Part shown: positions 27,612 through 36,290 of the stretch, in pieces | Layout: every line of letters starts with the position of its first letter | Numbering within the stretch: position 1 is the stretch's first letter | NCBI RefSeq assembly: GCF_902833225.1 | Contig: NZ_CADFEI010000004.1 | Coordinates: forward strand, 124,001-188,000 | Source of the DNA: Burkholderia sp. BCC1644 | GTDB taxonomy: Bacteria > Pseudomonadota > Gammaproteobacteria > Burkholderiales > Burkholderiaceae | Reading direction: 5' to 3' | Length of the DNA stretch: 64,000 bases | Notes under the pieces: generated by a model | Told to the model about the DNA's origin: nothing | Databases searched by the model: none | Seen by the model: the letters and a program-made list of their open reading frames with translations, nothing else | Translations under genes and position numbers: made by a program

Positions 27612-28082
27612 ATGGACGCCATCGATCGCAAGCTGCTGGAACTGCTGCAGGCGGATGCCACACTGCCGATCGCGGAGCTGGCGCAGCGCGTGAACCTGTC
27701 GCAGACGCCATGCTGGAAGCGCGTGCAGCGGCTCAAGGAAACCGGCGCGATTCGCGCACAGGTTGCGCTGTGCGATCCGCGCAAGCTTGGCGTCGGCACG
27801 ACCGTGTTCGTCGCGATCCGCACGAACCAGCACACCGAGGAGTGGGCGCAGCGTTTCACGCAGGCCGTGCGCGACATGCCGGAAGTGGTCGAGGTCTACC
27901 GGATGAGCGGCGAGACCGATTACCTGCTGCGCGTCGTGGTGGCCGGCATCGACGACTACGACCGTGTCTACAAGCAGCTGATTCGCACGGTGCCGCTGTT
28001 CGACGTCAGTTCGTCATTCGCGATGGAGCAGATCAAGTATTCGACCGCGCTGCCCGTACGCGATCTAGCGGAGCCTGCGTAG
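27612..28082 (+). CDS. Lrp/AsnC-family transcriptional regulator
   Basis: A 156-residue feast/famine regulator, started at ATG 27612 after an ACTGGAG stretch. The N-terminal helix-turn-helix is DAIDRKLLELLQADATLPI and LAQRVNLSQTPCWKRVQRL. The C-terminal RAM (effector) domain follows: VFVAIRTNQHTEEW, VEVYRMSGETDYLLRVVV and YKQLIRTVPLFDVSSSF. Members bind amino acids and form octamers. No amino-acid gene is adjacent on the same strand; the iron ABC genes converge from the other side. It may autoregulate through the inverted repeat just upstream. Confidence 0.9.
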   Translation: MDAIDRKLLELLQADATLPIAELAQRVNLSQTPCWKRVQRLKETGAIRAQVALCDPRKLGVGTTVFVAIRTNQHTEEWAQRFTQAVRDMPEVVEVYRMSGETDYLLRVVVAGIDDYDRVYKQLIRTVPLFDVSSSFAMEQIKYSTALPVRDLAEPA

Positions 28083-28141
28083 CGCGCCGATGAAGCGGCA
28101 CGGGTGCCGACGGCGCCGCGTGACGAGGCCGCGGCGCCGCT

Positions 28142-28915
28142 TCAGCGGCCGCGCGCCAGTGCGCGCGCGCGTTCGTCGGCCAGCGCGTCGCGGCGCACGA
28201 AATCCGCGACGAATGCGCTTGCCGGATGATGGTGCAGCGCGTACGGCGTGTCCCATTGCGCGAGCTGGCCGTCCTTCATCACGCCGATCCGGTCGGCGAT
28301 CGCGAACGCTTCGGCCTGGTTGTGCGTGACGAGGATTGCGGTGTGGCCCGTGCGTTTCAGGATGTCGCGCAGCTCGAACGCGAGCCGCTCGCGCGTATCG
28401 ACGTCGAGATTCGAGAACGGTTCGTCGAGCAGCAGCAACTCCGGTGACGGCGCGAGCGCGCGGGCGAGCGCGACGCGTTGCTGCTGGCCGCCCGACAACT
28501 CGTGCGGATAGGCGCCGCCGGAATCGGCGAGGCCGACGAGATCGAGCATTTCGGCAACACGCATGCGCCGTTCGGTCTTCGGCATGCGCCGCAAGCCGAA
28601 CGCGACGTTGTCGGCCGCGCTGAGGTGCGGGAACAGCGCGTAGTCCTGGAACATCATGCCGATGCGCCGCCGCTCCGGCGGCACGTCGAGCGATGGCGCC
28701 GCGACGGGCGCGCCGTCCAGCATGATGCGTCCCATGCGCACGGGTTCGAAGCCGGCGATCGCACGCAGTACGGTCGTCTTGCCGCAGCCCGACGCGCCGA
28801 GCAGGCAGCCGATGTCGCCGCGCGGCAGCGCGAGGCTCAGCCCGTCGACCACCGTGCGGCGGCCGTGCGGCGTGTCGTAGGCGACGCAGAGGTCATCGAG
28901 TTCGAGCAGGTTCAC
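28142..28915 (-). CDS. Iron(III)-type ABC transporter ATPase
   Basis: A 257-residue ABC ATPase starting at GTG 28915, four bases after the permease stop, with a GGAG site inside the permease gene. It has Walker A GASGCGKTT, Q-loop MMFQDYALFP, signature LSGGQQQRVALARAL, Walker B LLLLDEPFSNLD and H-loop LVTHNQAEA. It powers uptake by the adjacent FbpB-like permease. It is shorter than FbpC of other species (about 350 residues) and lacks most of the C-terminal regulatory domain. Confidence 0.9.
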   Translation of the reverse strand: MNLLELDDLCVAYDTPHGRRTVVDGLSLALPRGDIGCLLGASGCGKTTVLRAIAGFEPVRMGRIMLDGAPVAAPSLDVPPERRRIGMMFQDYALFPHLSAADNVAFGLRRMPKTERRMRVAEMLDLVGLADSGGAYPHELSGGQQQRVALARALAPSPELLLLDEPFSNLDVDTRERLAFELRDILKRTGHTAILVTHNQAEAFAIADRIGVMKDGQLAQWDTPYALHHHPASAFVADFVRRDALADERARALARGR

Positions 28916-28919
28916 GGGT

Positions 28920-30608
28920 TCAGGCTCCGATCTTGTGGCGGGTGCGCGCGAGCAGGATCACGGGCACGAGCCCGGCCAGCACGATCGCGAGCGCGGCGAC
29001 CGCGCCTTCTTCGTAGGTGCCGCGTGCGGCTTCCGCATACAGCCAGGTCGCGAGTGTGTCGAAATTCAACGGACGCAGCAGCAGCGTGGCCGGCAATTCC
29101 TTCATCGCGTCGACGAACACCAGCAGCGCGCTCGTCGTGAGCGCGGGCCGCAGCAGCGGCAGATGGACGCGGCGCAGCGTGCCGCCGGCTGTTTCGCCGA
29201 GCGAGCGCGCCGCGTGTTCGAGCGAGGGCGGAATGCGTGCGAGGCCGGCCTCGATGCTGCCGGCCGGGATCGCGAGGAAGCGCACGGTGTACGCGATCAC
29301 GAGCGCGGTGACCGAGCCCATCAGCAGCAGCCCGTCGCGTCCGAGCGCCGCGCCGAACAGCCGGTCGGCCGCCGCGAACGGGATCAGCAGGCCGATCGCG
29401 AGCACGGTGCCCGGCACCGCATAGCCGAGGCTCGCGATTCGCGCACACAGGCGGGCAGGGTCCGCGCGGGCGCTGTCGCGCTGCGCGCGCGCGGCCCACG
29501 CGACGACGAGCCCGCACGCGAGCGTCGCGGCGGTGGCGGCGGTGGCGATCGTCAGCGTGTTCGCGAGCCCCGTCATCAACTGGTCGGACACGCCGCCGAC
29601 GAGATGCAGCCGCTTGCCGGTCTCGACCGCGAGGTACGCAGCGGGCGCGCCGAACCCGAGCAGCACGGGCAGCCAGCCGAACACGGCGGCGCCGAGCGCG
29701 GCCGCGCCGGTGAGACGACGCGGCGTGATCGGCCGCATGCGCCGGCCATGCGCGTAGCGCTGGCGGCGGCGCCCGTAGCGTTCGAGCACGATCATGCCGA
29801 CGACGATCGCGAGCATCGCAAGCGCGATCTGCGCGGCGCCGGCGAGGTCGGAGCGCGTGATCCAGGTCGTATAGACGGAGACGGTCAGCGTCTGCACGCC
29901 GAGGAATTCCGACGCGCCGATGTCGTTCAGCGTTTCGAGCAGCGCAAGGCTCACGCCGACCGCGATCGCGGGCCGTGCGAGCGGCACGACGACGCGCCAG
30001 AACGTCGCGATGCGTCCCGCGCCGAGCGTGCGCGCGGCTTCGAGCAGGCTCGCGGATTGCGTGACGAACATCGCGCGCGTGCTCAGGTACACGTACGGAT
30101 ACAGCACGAAGCCGAGCACGAAGATCGCACCGGGCAGCGAGCGCAGGTCGGGCAGGCGGAACTGGCGCGGGCTGTCGAAGCCGAGCAGCCAGCGGATCGC
30201 GCCCTGGACGGGGCCGATCGGGTGCAGCAGGTCGAGATACGCGAACGCGACGATGTAGGTGGGCACCGCGAGCGGCAGCAGCAGCGCCCACGTCAGCATC
30301 CGGCGGCCGGGAAAATCGTATGCGGTGACGAGCCACGCGCACCCGGTGCCGACGATCGACACGATCGCACCGACGCCTGCCAGCAGCAGCAACGTATTGA
30401 CGAGTGCCTGCGGCAGCACGAATTCGGCGAGATGTCGCCAGTGCGCGAGATCGGCGTCGAACGCGGCGGCGACGAGCACCGCGAGCGGCGCTGCGACCGC
30501 CGCGGCGATCGCCAGCGCCGCGAGCAGCCACAGGCTGCCCGCGCGCGGCCGAAGGCGCGGCCGGGATGGCCGGCGGTACGCGCCGGCCGACGAAGCGTCA
30601 GTTGTCAA
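28920..30608 (-). CDS. Iron(III)-type ABC permease (fused double unit)
   Basis: A 562-residue permease with about twelve helices, that is, two BPD transport domains in one chain as in FbpB/SfuB. EAA loops are seen in each half (LLEAARTLGAGRIATFWRV and LEHAARSLGETAGGTLRRVH). The start is probably TTG 30608: no ATG lies near, an AAGG site precedes it, and the start overlaps the FbpA stop by 11 bp, so it is translationally coupled. It carries iron(III), or possibly another metal chelate, across the inner membrane. Confidence 0.87.
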   Translation of the reverse strand: MTTDASSAGAYRRPSRPRLRPRAGSLWLLAALAIAAAVAAPLAVLVAAAFDADLAHWRHLAEFVLPQALVNTLLLLAGVGAIVSIVGTGCAWLVTAYDFPGRRMLTWALLLPLAVPTYIVAFAYLDLLHPIGPVQGAIRWLLGFDSPRQFRLPDLRSLPGAIFVLGFVLYPYVYLSTRAMFVTQSASLLEAARTLGAGRIATFWRVVVPLARPAIAVGVSLALLETLNDIGASEFLGVQTLTVSVYTTWITRSDLAGAAQIALAMLAIVVGMIVLERYGRRRQRYAHGRRMRPITPRRLTGAAALGAAVFGWLPVLLGFGAPAAYLAVETGKRLHLVGGVSDQLMTGLANTLTIATAATAATLACGLVVAWAARAQRDSARADPARLCARIASLGYAVPGTVLAIGLLIPFAAADRLFGAALGRDGLLLMGSVTALVIAYTVRFLAIPAGSIEAGLARIPPSLEHAARSLGETAGGTLRRVHLPLLRPALTTSALLVFVDAMKELPATLLLRPLNFDTLATWLYAEAARGTYEEGAVAALAIVLAGLVPVILLARTRHKIGA

Positions 30609-31641
30609 AGCCGACCTTGTCGACGAGCTGGCTTGCCTGCTTGCGATGCTTCGCGATGTCGGCCAGCGGCAGCGGATCGACCTTCAGCGCACCGAAGCTC
30701 GCGATCACCGGATCGAGCTTCACGTTCGCGCGCACCGGGTATTCGTAGTTCGCCTGCGCATACAGCGCCTGCGCTTCCGGCGACACGAGGTATTCGAGCA
30801 GTTTCACCGCGTTGGCCTTGTGCGGCGCGTGCTTCGCGACCGTCGCGCCGCTGATGTTCACGTGCGTGCCGCCGCTTTTCGCGTTCGCGAACGTCGGCCG
30901 CACGACCTTGATGGCATCGCCCCACTTGCGCGCATCGCTGCCCGGTTCCGCATTCTTCATGTGGCCGACGTAGTACGCGTTCGCGAGGCCGACGTCGCAG
31001 ATGCCGCCAAGGATGTCGCGTGCGACATCGCGGTCGCCGCCCGTCGCCTTGCGCGCGAGGTTCGCCTTCACGCCGCGCAGCCACTTCTCGGTCGCGGCTT
31101 CGCCGTCGTGCGCGATCATCGCCGCGACGAGCGCCGTGTTGTACGGATGCTGGCCCGAGCGGATGCAGACCTTGCCCTTCCATTTCGGATCGGCGAGATC
31201 CTCGTAGCGGAATGCGTCGACCTTCAGGTCTTTTTCGACGTACAACACGCGGTCGCGCAGCGACAGTGCGTACCAATCGCCGTTCGCGCCGCGCAGGTTC
31301 GCGGGGATCGCATCGTCGAGCACCTTCGAGCGCACCGGCTGCGTGATGCCGCCGTCGACGAGATCTAGCAGGTTGCCGACGTCGACCGTCATCAGCACGT
31401 CGGCCGGCGACTGCGTGCCTTCCGCCTTCACGCGCTCGAGCAGGCCGTCCTTCACGAACACCGTGTTGACCTTGACGCCGCTCTGCTTCGTGAAGGCGTC
31501 GATGAGCGGCTGGATCAGCTTGGGCTCGCGAGTGGTGTACAGGCTGACTTCCTCCGCCGCCTGGGCAAGCGGCGCGAAAGCGGCCGCAGCCAGGGCGAGG
31601 GCGCCGGCGAGCGGCAGCAGGCGGGTGCGCGGATTCGACAT
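30598..31641 (-). CDS. Iron(III)-type ABC substrate-binding protein (FbpA-like)
   Basis: A 347-residue periplasmic protein. ATG 31641 follows a CGGAG site and gives a signal peptide cut near AQAAEE. Family motifs are VSLYTTREPKLIQPLIDAF, SPADVLMTVDVGNLLDLVD, and the tyrosine pair NAYYVGHM that in FbpA-type ferric-binding proteins coordinates iron. It opens a three-gene operon with the double permease and ATPase. A sigma-70 promoter overlapping a Fur-like box lies 57-86 bp upstream, which supports an iron role. Confidence 0.88.
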   Translation of the reverse strand: MSNPRTRLLPLAGALALAAAAFAPLAQAAEEVSLYTTREPKLIQPLIDAFTKQSGVKVNTVFVKDGLLERVKAEGTQSPADVLMTVDVGNLLDLVDGGITQPVRSKVLDDAIPANLRGANGDWYALSLRDRVLYVEKDLKVDAFRYEDLADPKWKGKVCIRSGQHPYNTALVAAMIAHDGEAATEKWLRGVKANLARKATGGDRDVARDILGGICDVGLANAYYVGHMKNAEPGSDARKWGDAIKVVRPTFANAKSGGTHVNISGATVAKHAPHKANAVKLLEYLVSPEAQALYAQANYEYPVRANVKLDPVIASFGALKVDPLPLADIAKHRKQASQLVDKVGFDN

Positions 31642-31697
31642 GGAGACTCCGGTGGAACAGGTGGACGAAGGGAATATTACAAAATGAAAGACTCCGG

Positions 31698-31727
31698 ATT
31701 CTAGATCGAAATGGGAACGATTATCAA
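31698..31727 (-). promoter_or_regulatory. fbp-type operon promoter with overlapping Fur-like box
   Basis: TTGATA (31722-31727, minus strand) and TAGAAT (31698-31703) are separated by 18 bp; each matches the consensus at five of six positions. A 19-bp window (31707-31725) read on the plus strand matches the Fur consensus GATAATGATAATCATTATC at 12 positions. Fur with iron bound there would block polymerase. Confidence 0.6.
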
Positions 31728-31847
31728 CTGAAAGCTTGCGGAAAGCGGTGGGGACGGGAGGAGCGGCGATCGGAAACGGGGCGTCGCAGCTCGGGCGCAA
31801 GCGCGTAGAATGCCCGCTTCGATGAATTTGACGGAGACGCACCGACC

Positions 31848-32009
31848 ATGAACGATCAGCGCAAGAAGAACCCTGTCCGCAACGTGAGCATCCTGATCGT
31901 CGTGGCCGTGCTGCTCGTGATCGGGACGATCCTGTACAACGCGATTTCGCAGAAGCGTGCGTACGACGAGGCCCATCCGGCCGAGGCCGCGAGCGCGGCA
32001 TCGCACTGA
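31848..32009 (+). CDS. 53-residue single-span membrane protein
   Basis: A short ORF from ATG 31848 with a GGAG about 11 nt upstream. The N-terminus is basic (MNDQRKKNPVRN), then one hydrophobic helix (VSILIVVAVLLVIGTILYNA, residues 13-32), then a polar Ala/Glu tail. The codon use matches real genes in the window (third-position G/C), and the positive-inside pattern suggests an N-in, C-out anchor. It is alone between the divergent fbp-type operon and the convergent permease gene. No family was recognised. Confidence 0.6.
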   Translation: MNDQRKKNPVRNVSILIVVAVLLVIGTILYNAISQKRAYDEAHPAEAASAASH

Positions 32010-32156
32010 CGTGCCGGTGCGCGGCCCGGCCGGGCCGCGTGCGCGGGGCATGCGAAGGGGAGCAATCCGCGGCTTCCGGCGCGACTGACGTCGCGCGGAG
32101 CCGGGGCAGCAGCGGGCGCCGAACGAGGCGCGCCGCGCATTCAGGTCAGCCGTGCG

Positions 32157-33524
32157 TCAACGTGACGCAGGGGCGAATTTCGGGCGGATCCGTGCATAGA
32201 ACACGGCCGCGAGCAGCGCGAGCCAGGCCGCGCCGACATACAGCGCGACGCGCGTATCCTCGAACCAGCCGAGCATCACGATCACGAAACCCATGAACGC
32301 GATCGTCAGCGCGGGCGCGACCGGCCACAGCGGCACCTTGAACTTCAGCGCGGCGACTTCGGCGCTCGACAGGCGGCGACGCATCGCGACCTGCGACAGC
32401 AGGATCATCAGCCAGACCCACACGGTCGCGAACGTCGCGATCGCGGCGACCACCAGGAACACGTCCTTCGGCATCAGGTAGTTCAGCACCACGCCGACGA
32501 GCAGCGCGCCGGCCATCACGAGCACCGTGACCCACGGCACACCGTGCCGCGACGTCGTCATCAGCACGCGCGGCGCCTGGCCCTGTCGCGCCATCCCGAA
32601 CATCATCCGGCCCGCGCCGAAGATATCGCTGTTGATCGCCGAGATCGCCGCGCTGATCACGACCAGGTTGAGGATCGTCGCAGCCGACTTCACGCCGAGC
32701 GCCGAGAAGATCTGCACGAACGGGCTGCCGTCGCCGCCGACGCCCGTCCATGGGCTGATCGACATCAGCACGACCATCGTCAGCACGTAGAACAACAGGA
32801 TACGCGCGGGCACCGCGTTGATCGCACGCGGAATCACGCGTTCCGGGTCCTTCGCTTCGCCGGCGCTCATCCCGATCACCTCGATGCCGCCGTACGCGAA
32901 GATCACGACCGACAGCGACGCGATCAGCCCGCCCATGCCGTTCGGCAAGAAGCCGCCGTGGTTCCACAGGTTCGCGAACGTCGGCACGTCGGCCGAATGG
33001 CCGAAGTGCATGCCGGTCAGCAGGATCGCGACGCCGCCGCCGATCATCGCGACGATCGCGCCGACCTTGATGATCGACAGCCAGAATTCGAGTTCGCCGA
33101 ACACCTTGACGTGGCACAGGTTCAGCCCGCAGATGATCGCGACGACGCCGAGCACCCAGATCCATTGCGGGACGTCCGGAAACCAGAAGCCCATGTAGAT
33201 GCCGAACGCGGTGATGTCGGCGATCGCGACGATCACCATTTCGAGCGTGTAGGTCCAGCCGGTGACGAATCCCGCGAACGGGCCGAGGTTCTCGGTCGCG
33301 TAATGGCCGAACGAGCCGGCGACGGGTTCGCGCACGGCCATCTCGCCGAGCGCGCGCATCACCATGTAGACGGCCGCGCCGCCCAGGATGTACGCCAGGA
33401 TCACGGCCGGGCCCGCGAGCTGGATCGCGGACGCCGAACCGTAGAACAGGCCCGTGCCGATCGCCGAGCCGAGCGCGAGAAAGCGGATGTGCCGCGCGCT
33501 CAGGTGGCGCTGCAAGTTTTTCAT
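32157..33524 (-). CDS. APC-family amino-acid permease (ProY/GabP-like)
   Basis: A 455-residue permease with twelve helices. ATG 33524 follows a CGGAGAC site. APC signatures include [59 protein letters not shown], and [19 protein letters not shown]. The closest remembered relatives are ProY and other proline, histidine or GABA permeases. A 20-bp palindrome of GntR/HutC style lies 58 bp upstream, which would fit a histidine or related amino acid, but this is inference. Confidence 0.88.
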   Translation of the reverse strand: MKNLQRHLSARHIRFLALGSAIGTGLFYGSASAIQLAGPAVILAYILGGAAVYMVMRALGEMAVREPVAGSFGHYATENLGPFAGFVTGWTYTLEMVIVAIADITAFGIYMGFWFPDVPQWIWVLGVVAIICGLNLCHVKVFGELEFWLSIIKVGAIVAMIGGGVAILLTGMHFGHSADVPTFANLWNHGGFLPNGMGGLIASLSVVIFAYGGIEVIGMSAGEAKDPERVIPRAINAVPARILLFYVLTMVVLMSISPWTGVGGDGSPFVQIFSALGVKSAATILNLVVISAAISAINSDIFGAGRMMFGMARQGQAPRVLMTTSRHGVPWVTVLVMAGALLVGVVLNYLMPKDVFLVVAAIATFATVWVWLMILLSQVAMRRRLSSAEVAALKFKVPLWPVAPALTIAFMGFVIVMLGWFEDTRVALYVGAAWLALLAAVFYARIRPKFAPASR

Positions 33525-33581
33525 CGAGTCTCCGATATCGTTATGCGACGGACCGGGCGAGCGTGGCCGGTCCGATTGGCT

Positions 33582-33601
33582 CAAGTTGTCTATACAACTT
33601 G
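33582..33601. promoter_or_regulatory. GntR/HutC-like operator upstream of permease
   Basis: CAAGTTGT (33582-33589) and ACAACTTG (33594-33601) are perfect 8-bp arms around CTAT. Operators of HutC-type GntR regulators share the TTGT-N4-ACAA core. It lies 58 bp upstream of the permease ATG, and a TATAGA inside it could be the -10 of the promoter. Confidence 0.55.
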
Positions 33602-33816
33602 AATGTGAACGAATGATAACAAGCCGGGCCGGGTGACCGGAATCGGGTATTCCCTGACTGGCGCGATGAGCGGAATAGGGCGTGGGGCGAGCGCGCGGCG
33701 TGCGGGCGGGCCACGTGAGGCGGACGCGACATGCTTGGGGGAGATCGTTGAAGCGGGGAGCGCCGGTGGCCGACCCGCGGTGTGCGCGGGCCGGCTTGCC
33801 GGCCAGTGATTCGGGG

Positions 33817-36108
33817 TCAGGCGGGCAGGCGGATCACGCTCGCATCCTTGCGGATCAGCTGCGACGACGCGAGCATCTGCTTGCACTGGTGCGCGAGCAC
33901 TTTCAGGTCGTGCGTGAGCTCGGCGCCGACCGCATCGGATTTCTCCGCGGACACGACCATCGCGTCGAGATCCCGCGTGATCTGCTTCGAGGCGTCGATC
34001 TGGTCGGCAGGCGGCGGCTCGCCGGCTTCGGCTTTCTCGAGATTGTCCAGCACGGCGGTGAGGCCGCGCTGCAGCGCGTCGTCGTGCAGGATGCCGCCGT
34101 CGGCCGCGCATGCGCTGCGGATCAGCGGCGCGGCGGCCGTTATCTGCGCGCCGAGCACGTGCGTCTGCACGAGCAGGTCGTTCAGCTCGGGTACGAAGCG
34201 CTGGTGCGCCTTCGGCTCGATCATCATGCGCTGGAATGCCTGCCCGAGGTTCGCGAATGCGATGTGCACGTCCTTGCGTGCAAGGCGGTAGCGATAGTCG
34301 TCGTCGAGGCTCGCGGCGGGCGACTCGACCACTGCCGCCACGCCCGGGACGACGGCCGCGCCGTCGGCGGCCGGGACCGGCGGCGGCGACATGCCGCGCC
34401 CGGCGCGCCACACGGCCTCGAAATACTTGCGGGTGGACGTCAGCATGTCGGTGACGAGCTTGCCCATCAGCCGGTATTCCCAGTACGGGAACAGCCGGCT
34501 CGCGGCGATCGCGATCATGCAGCCGACCACCGTGTCGATCGCACGTTCGCCGATGATCCGCATGCTGCCCGGCGCGAGCAGGTGGAACATCAGCAGCACG
34601 TACGACGACGTGAACACGACGCTCGCCGCGTAGTTGAACAGCAGCAGGCTGTAGCTCATTACCATCGACCCGAACATGATCGCGATCAGCAGGTGCGGCT
34701 CCTTCACCGTGTAGATCAGCGCGATGCTGGCCGCGCAGCCGATCAGCGTGCCGATGATCCGCTGGGCGTTGCGCTGCTTGGTGAGCGAGTAGCCGGGCTT
34801 CAGGATGATGATGGTCGTCATCACGATCCAGTACGCGTTCGTGAGCGGCAGCAGCCGGCCGAGCCAGAACCCGACCGCGACCGCGATCGTCACGCGCAGC
34901 GCGTGGCGGAAGCTCGGCGAGCGCATGTTCAGGTTCGAGAAGATCAGGAGCGGCGACATCCGGCGGCGCTGCAGGAAGCGCGTGAGCGCCTTGTCGATCT
35001 TCAGTTCGGTTTGCTGCGGATCGGCGTGGCCCGACAGGTTGCGGCGCATCCGGTCGATCAGGCGCGTCGCGCTCCAGATGCGCCGGAACGTCGCGAGCAC
35101 GGCCGCATACGCCTCCGCGTTGGTGGCCGGGAAGTTCTTCTTGCGCATCAGCTCGATCTCGTACTCGATCGCGCGCAGCTCGGCCTTCACGCTGATCCGC
35201 GAATGCGGTGCGCGGTTTTCGAGCACCGCGAGGCCGATCTCCTCGAGATCGCGGGCCGCCTTGCGGATCAGGTCGCGATAGAAGATGATCAGGTCCGAGC
35301 CGCCGAACGTGTTGCGCACCAGCGGGTAATCGGTGTGCGCGCCGACGAACAGCTCGTGCAGGTCGACGCTGTTGATGAACAGGTTGTACATCGTCGTGCG
35401 GCCGGGATCGAGCTTGCCGCGCCGCAGCTTCGGCAGGTTGCGCAGCACGATGTCGCGCGCGGTTTCCTGCGTTTCGACCGCGGTGATCTGCCGGGCGACC
35501 AGATTGCGGTAGCACTCGTCGAGGTCGGCGTCGAGATCGTAGAACTGCGCGCGGGCGAGCAGGTAGTCGGCGCAGGCGAACAAGCTTTCGGCGAGCGCCT
35601 GCTGCTCGATCCGGCGTGCCTGCCATTGCGACACGAGCGTGGCCCAGTACGTGTACCAGAGGCCGCCCGCGAGAATCCAGCCGGCGTTGATGAACGCCTG
35701 CAGCGGCGTGAACTTCTCCTCGAGCGTCATCACCATCATGAACAGCGTCGCGAAGCTGATCTGCGGCCAGCGGTTGCCGTAGACGACGATCAGCGACAGC
35801 ACGAACGTGAGCGGCACGATCGTGAGCCACAGCGCGAAGATGTTCGGTGTCGCGAGGCCGGTGGCGAGCGCGGCCAGGAAGCCGATCACGCTGCACGCGA
35901 GCATTTCGTTGTGCTTGTACTTGAGCGGGCCCGGCATGTCGACGACGCAGGCGCCGAGCGCGCCCGTCGAGATCGTGAAGCCGAGTTCGCGGTTGTGAAA
36001 CACGATCAGGCACAGCACGGCCGGCAGCGAAACGCCGACCGCGATCCGCAGGCCGCCGAAAAAGTACTGGCTGTAGAAAAACTTTCTGATTTCGACCGAA
36101 TAGCGCAT
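33817..36108 (-). CDS. FUSC-family (YccS/AaeB-like) inner-membrane protein
   Basis: A 763-residue protein from ATG 36108 ([11 protein letters not shown]); residues before this are not supported. Two membrane blocks, about residues 15-185 ([19 protein letters not shown]) and 420-560 ([39 protein letters not shown]), frame a long cytoplasmic region, as in fusaric-acid-resistance/YccS proteins. The C-terminus is a further soluble, helical domain. Members include aromatic-acid exporters. A periplasmic adaptor is not adjacent, so the YccS-type reading is preferred to a complete AaeAB-like pump. It is divergent from recC. Confidence 0.85.
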   Translation of the reverse strand: MRYSVEIRKFFYSQYFFGGLRIAVGVSLPAVLCLIVFHNRELGFTISTGALGACVVDMPGPLKYKHNEMLACSVIGFLAALATGLATPNIFALWLTIVPLTFVLSLIVVYGNRWPQISFATLFMMVMTLEEKFTPLQAFINAGWILAGGLWYTYWATLVSQWQARRIEQQALAESLFACADYLLARAQFYDLDADLDECYRNLVARQITAVETQETARDIVLRNLPKLRRGKLDPGRTTMYNLFINSVDLHELFVGAHTDYPLVRNTFGGSDLIIFYRDLIRKAARDLEEIGLAVLENRAPHSRISVKAELRAIEYEIELMRKKNFPATNAEAYAAVLATFRRIWSATRLIDRMRRNLSGHADPQQTELKIDKALTRFLQRRRMSPLLIFSNLNMRSPSFRHALRVTIAVAVGFWLGRLLPLTNAYWIVMTTIIILKPGYSLTKQRNAQRIIGTLIGCAASIALIYTVKEPHLLIAIMFGSMVMSYSLLLFNYAASVVFTSSYVLLMFHLLAPGSMRIIGERAIDTVVGCMIAIAASRLFPYWEYRLMGKLVTDMLTSTRKYFEAVWRAGRGMSPPPVPAADGAAVVPGVAAVVESPAASLDDDYRYRLARKDVHIAFANLGQAFQRMMIEPKAHQRFVPELNDLLVQTHVLGAQITAAAPLIRSACAADGGILHDDALQRGLTAVLDNLEKAEAGEPPPADQIDASKQITRDLDAMVVSAEKSDAVGAELTHDLKVLAHQCKQMLASSQLIRKDASVIRLPA

Positions 36109-36150
36109 CGATGGGCTGAATGGCAGACGAAGACGCCCGGGGGCGGCGTA

Positions 36151-36178
36151 TTGACTGGCGACGAGTCTATCGTATTTC
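36151..36178 (+). promoter_or_regulatory. Possible recC promoter
   Basis: TTGACT (36151-36156), 16 bp, then TATTTC (36173-36178). The -35 is good, the -10 weak. It lies about 110 bp before the recC start in the 182-bp gap from the divergent FUSC gene. Confidence 0.35.
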
Positions 36179-36290
36179 GCGGTCCGCAAAACCTGGCTTT
36201 CCGGCCGAGGTTCGCGGCGGCGGTCCATTTGCTATCCTTGGTGATCCTGTTCGCCCGGCCCGGCCGGTGCGAGGTTCCGACGCCCGCTTC

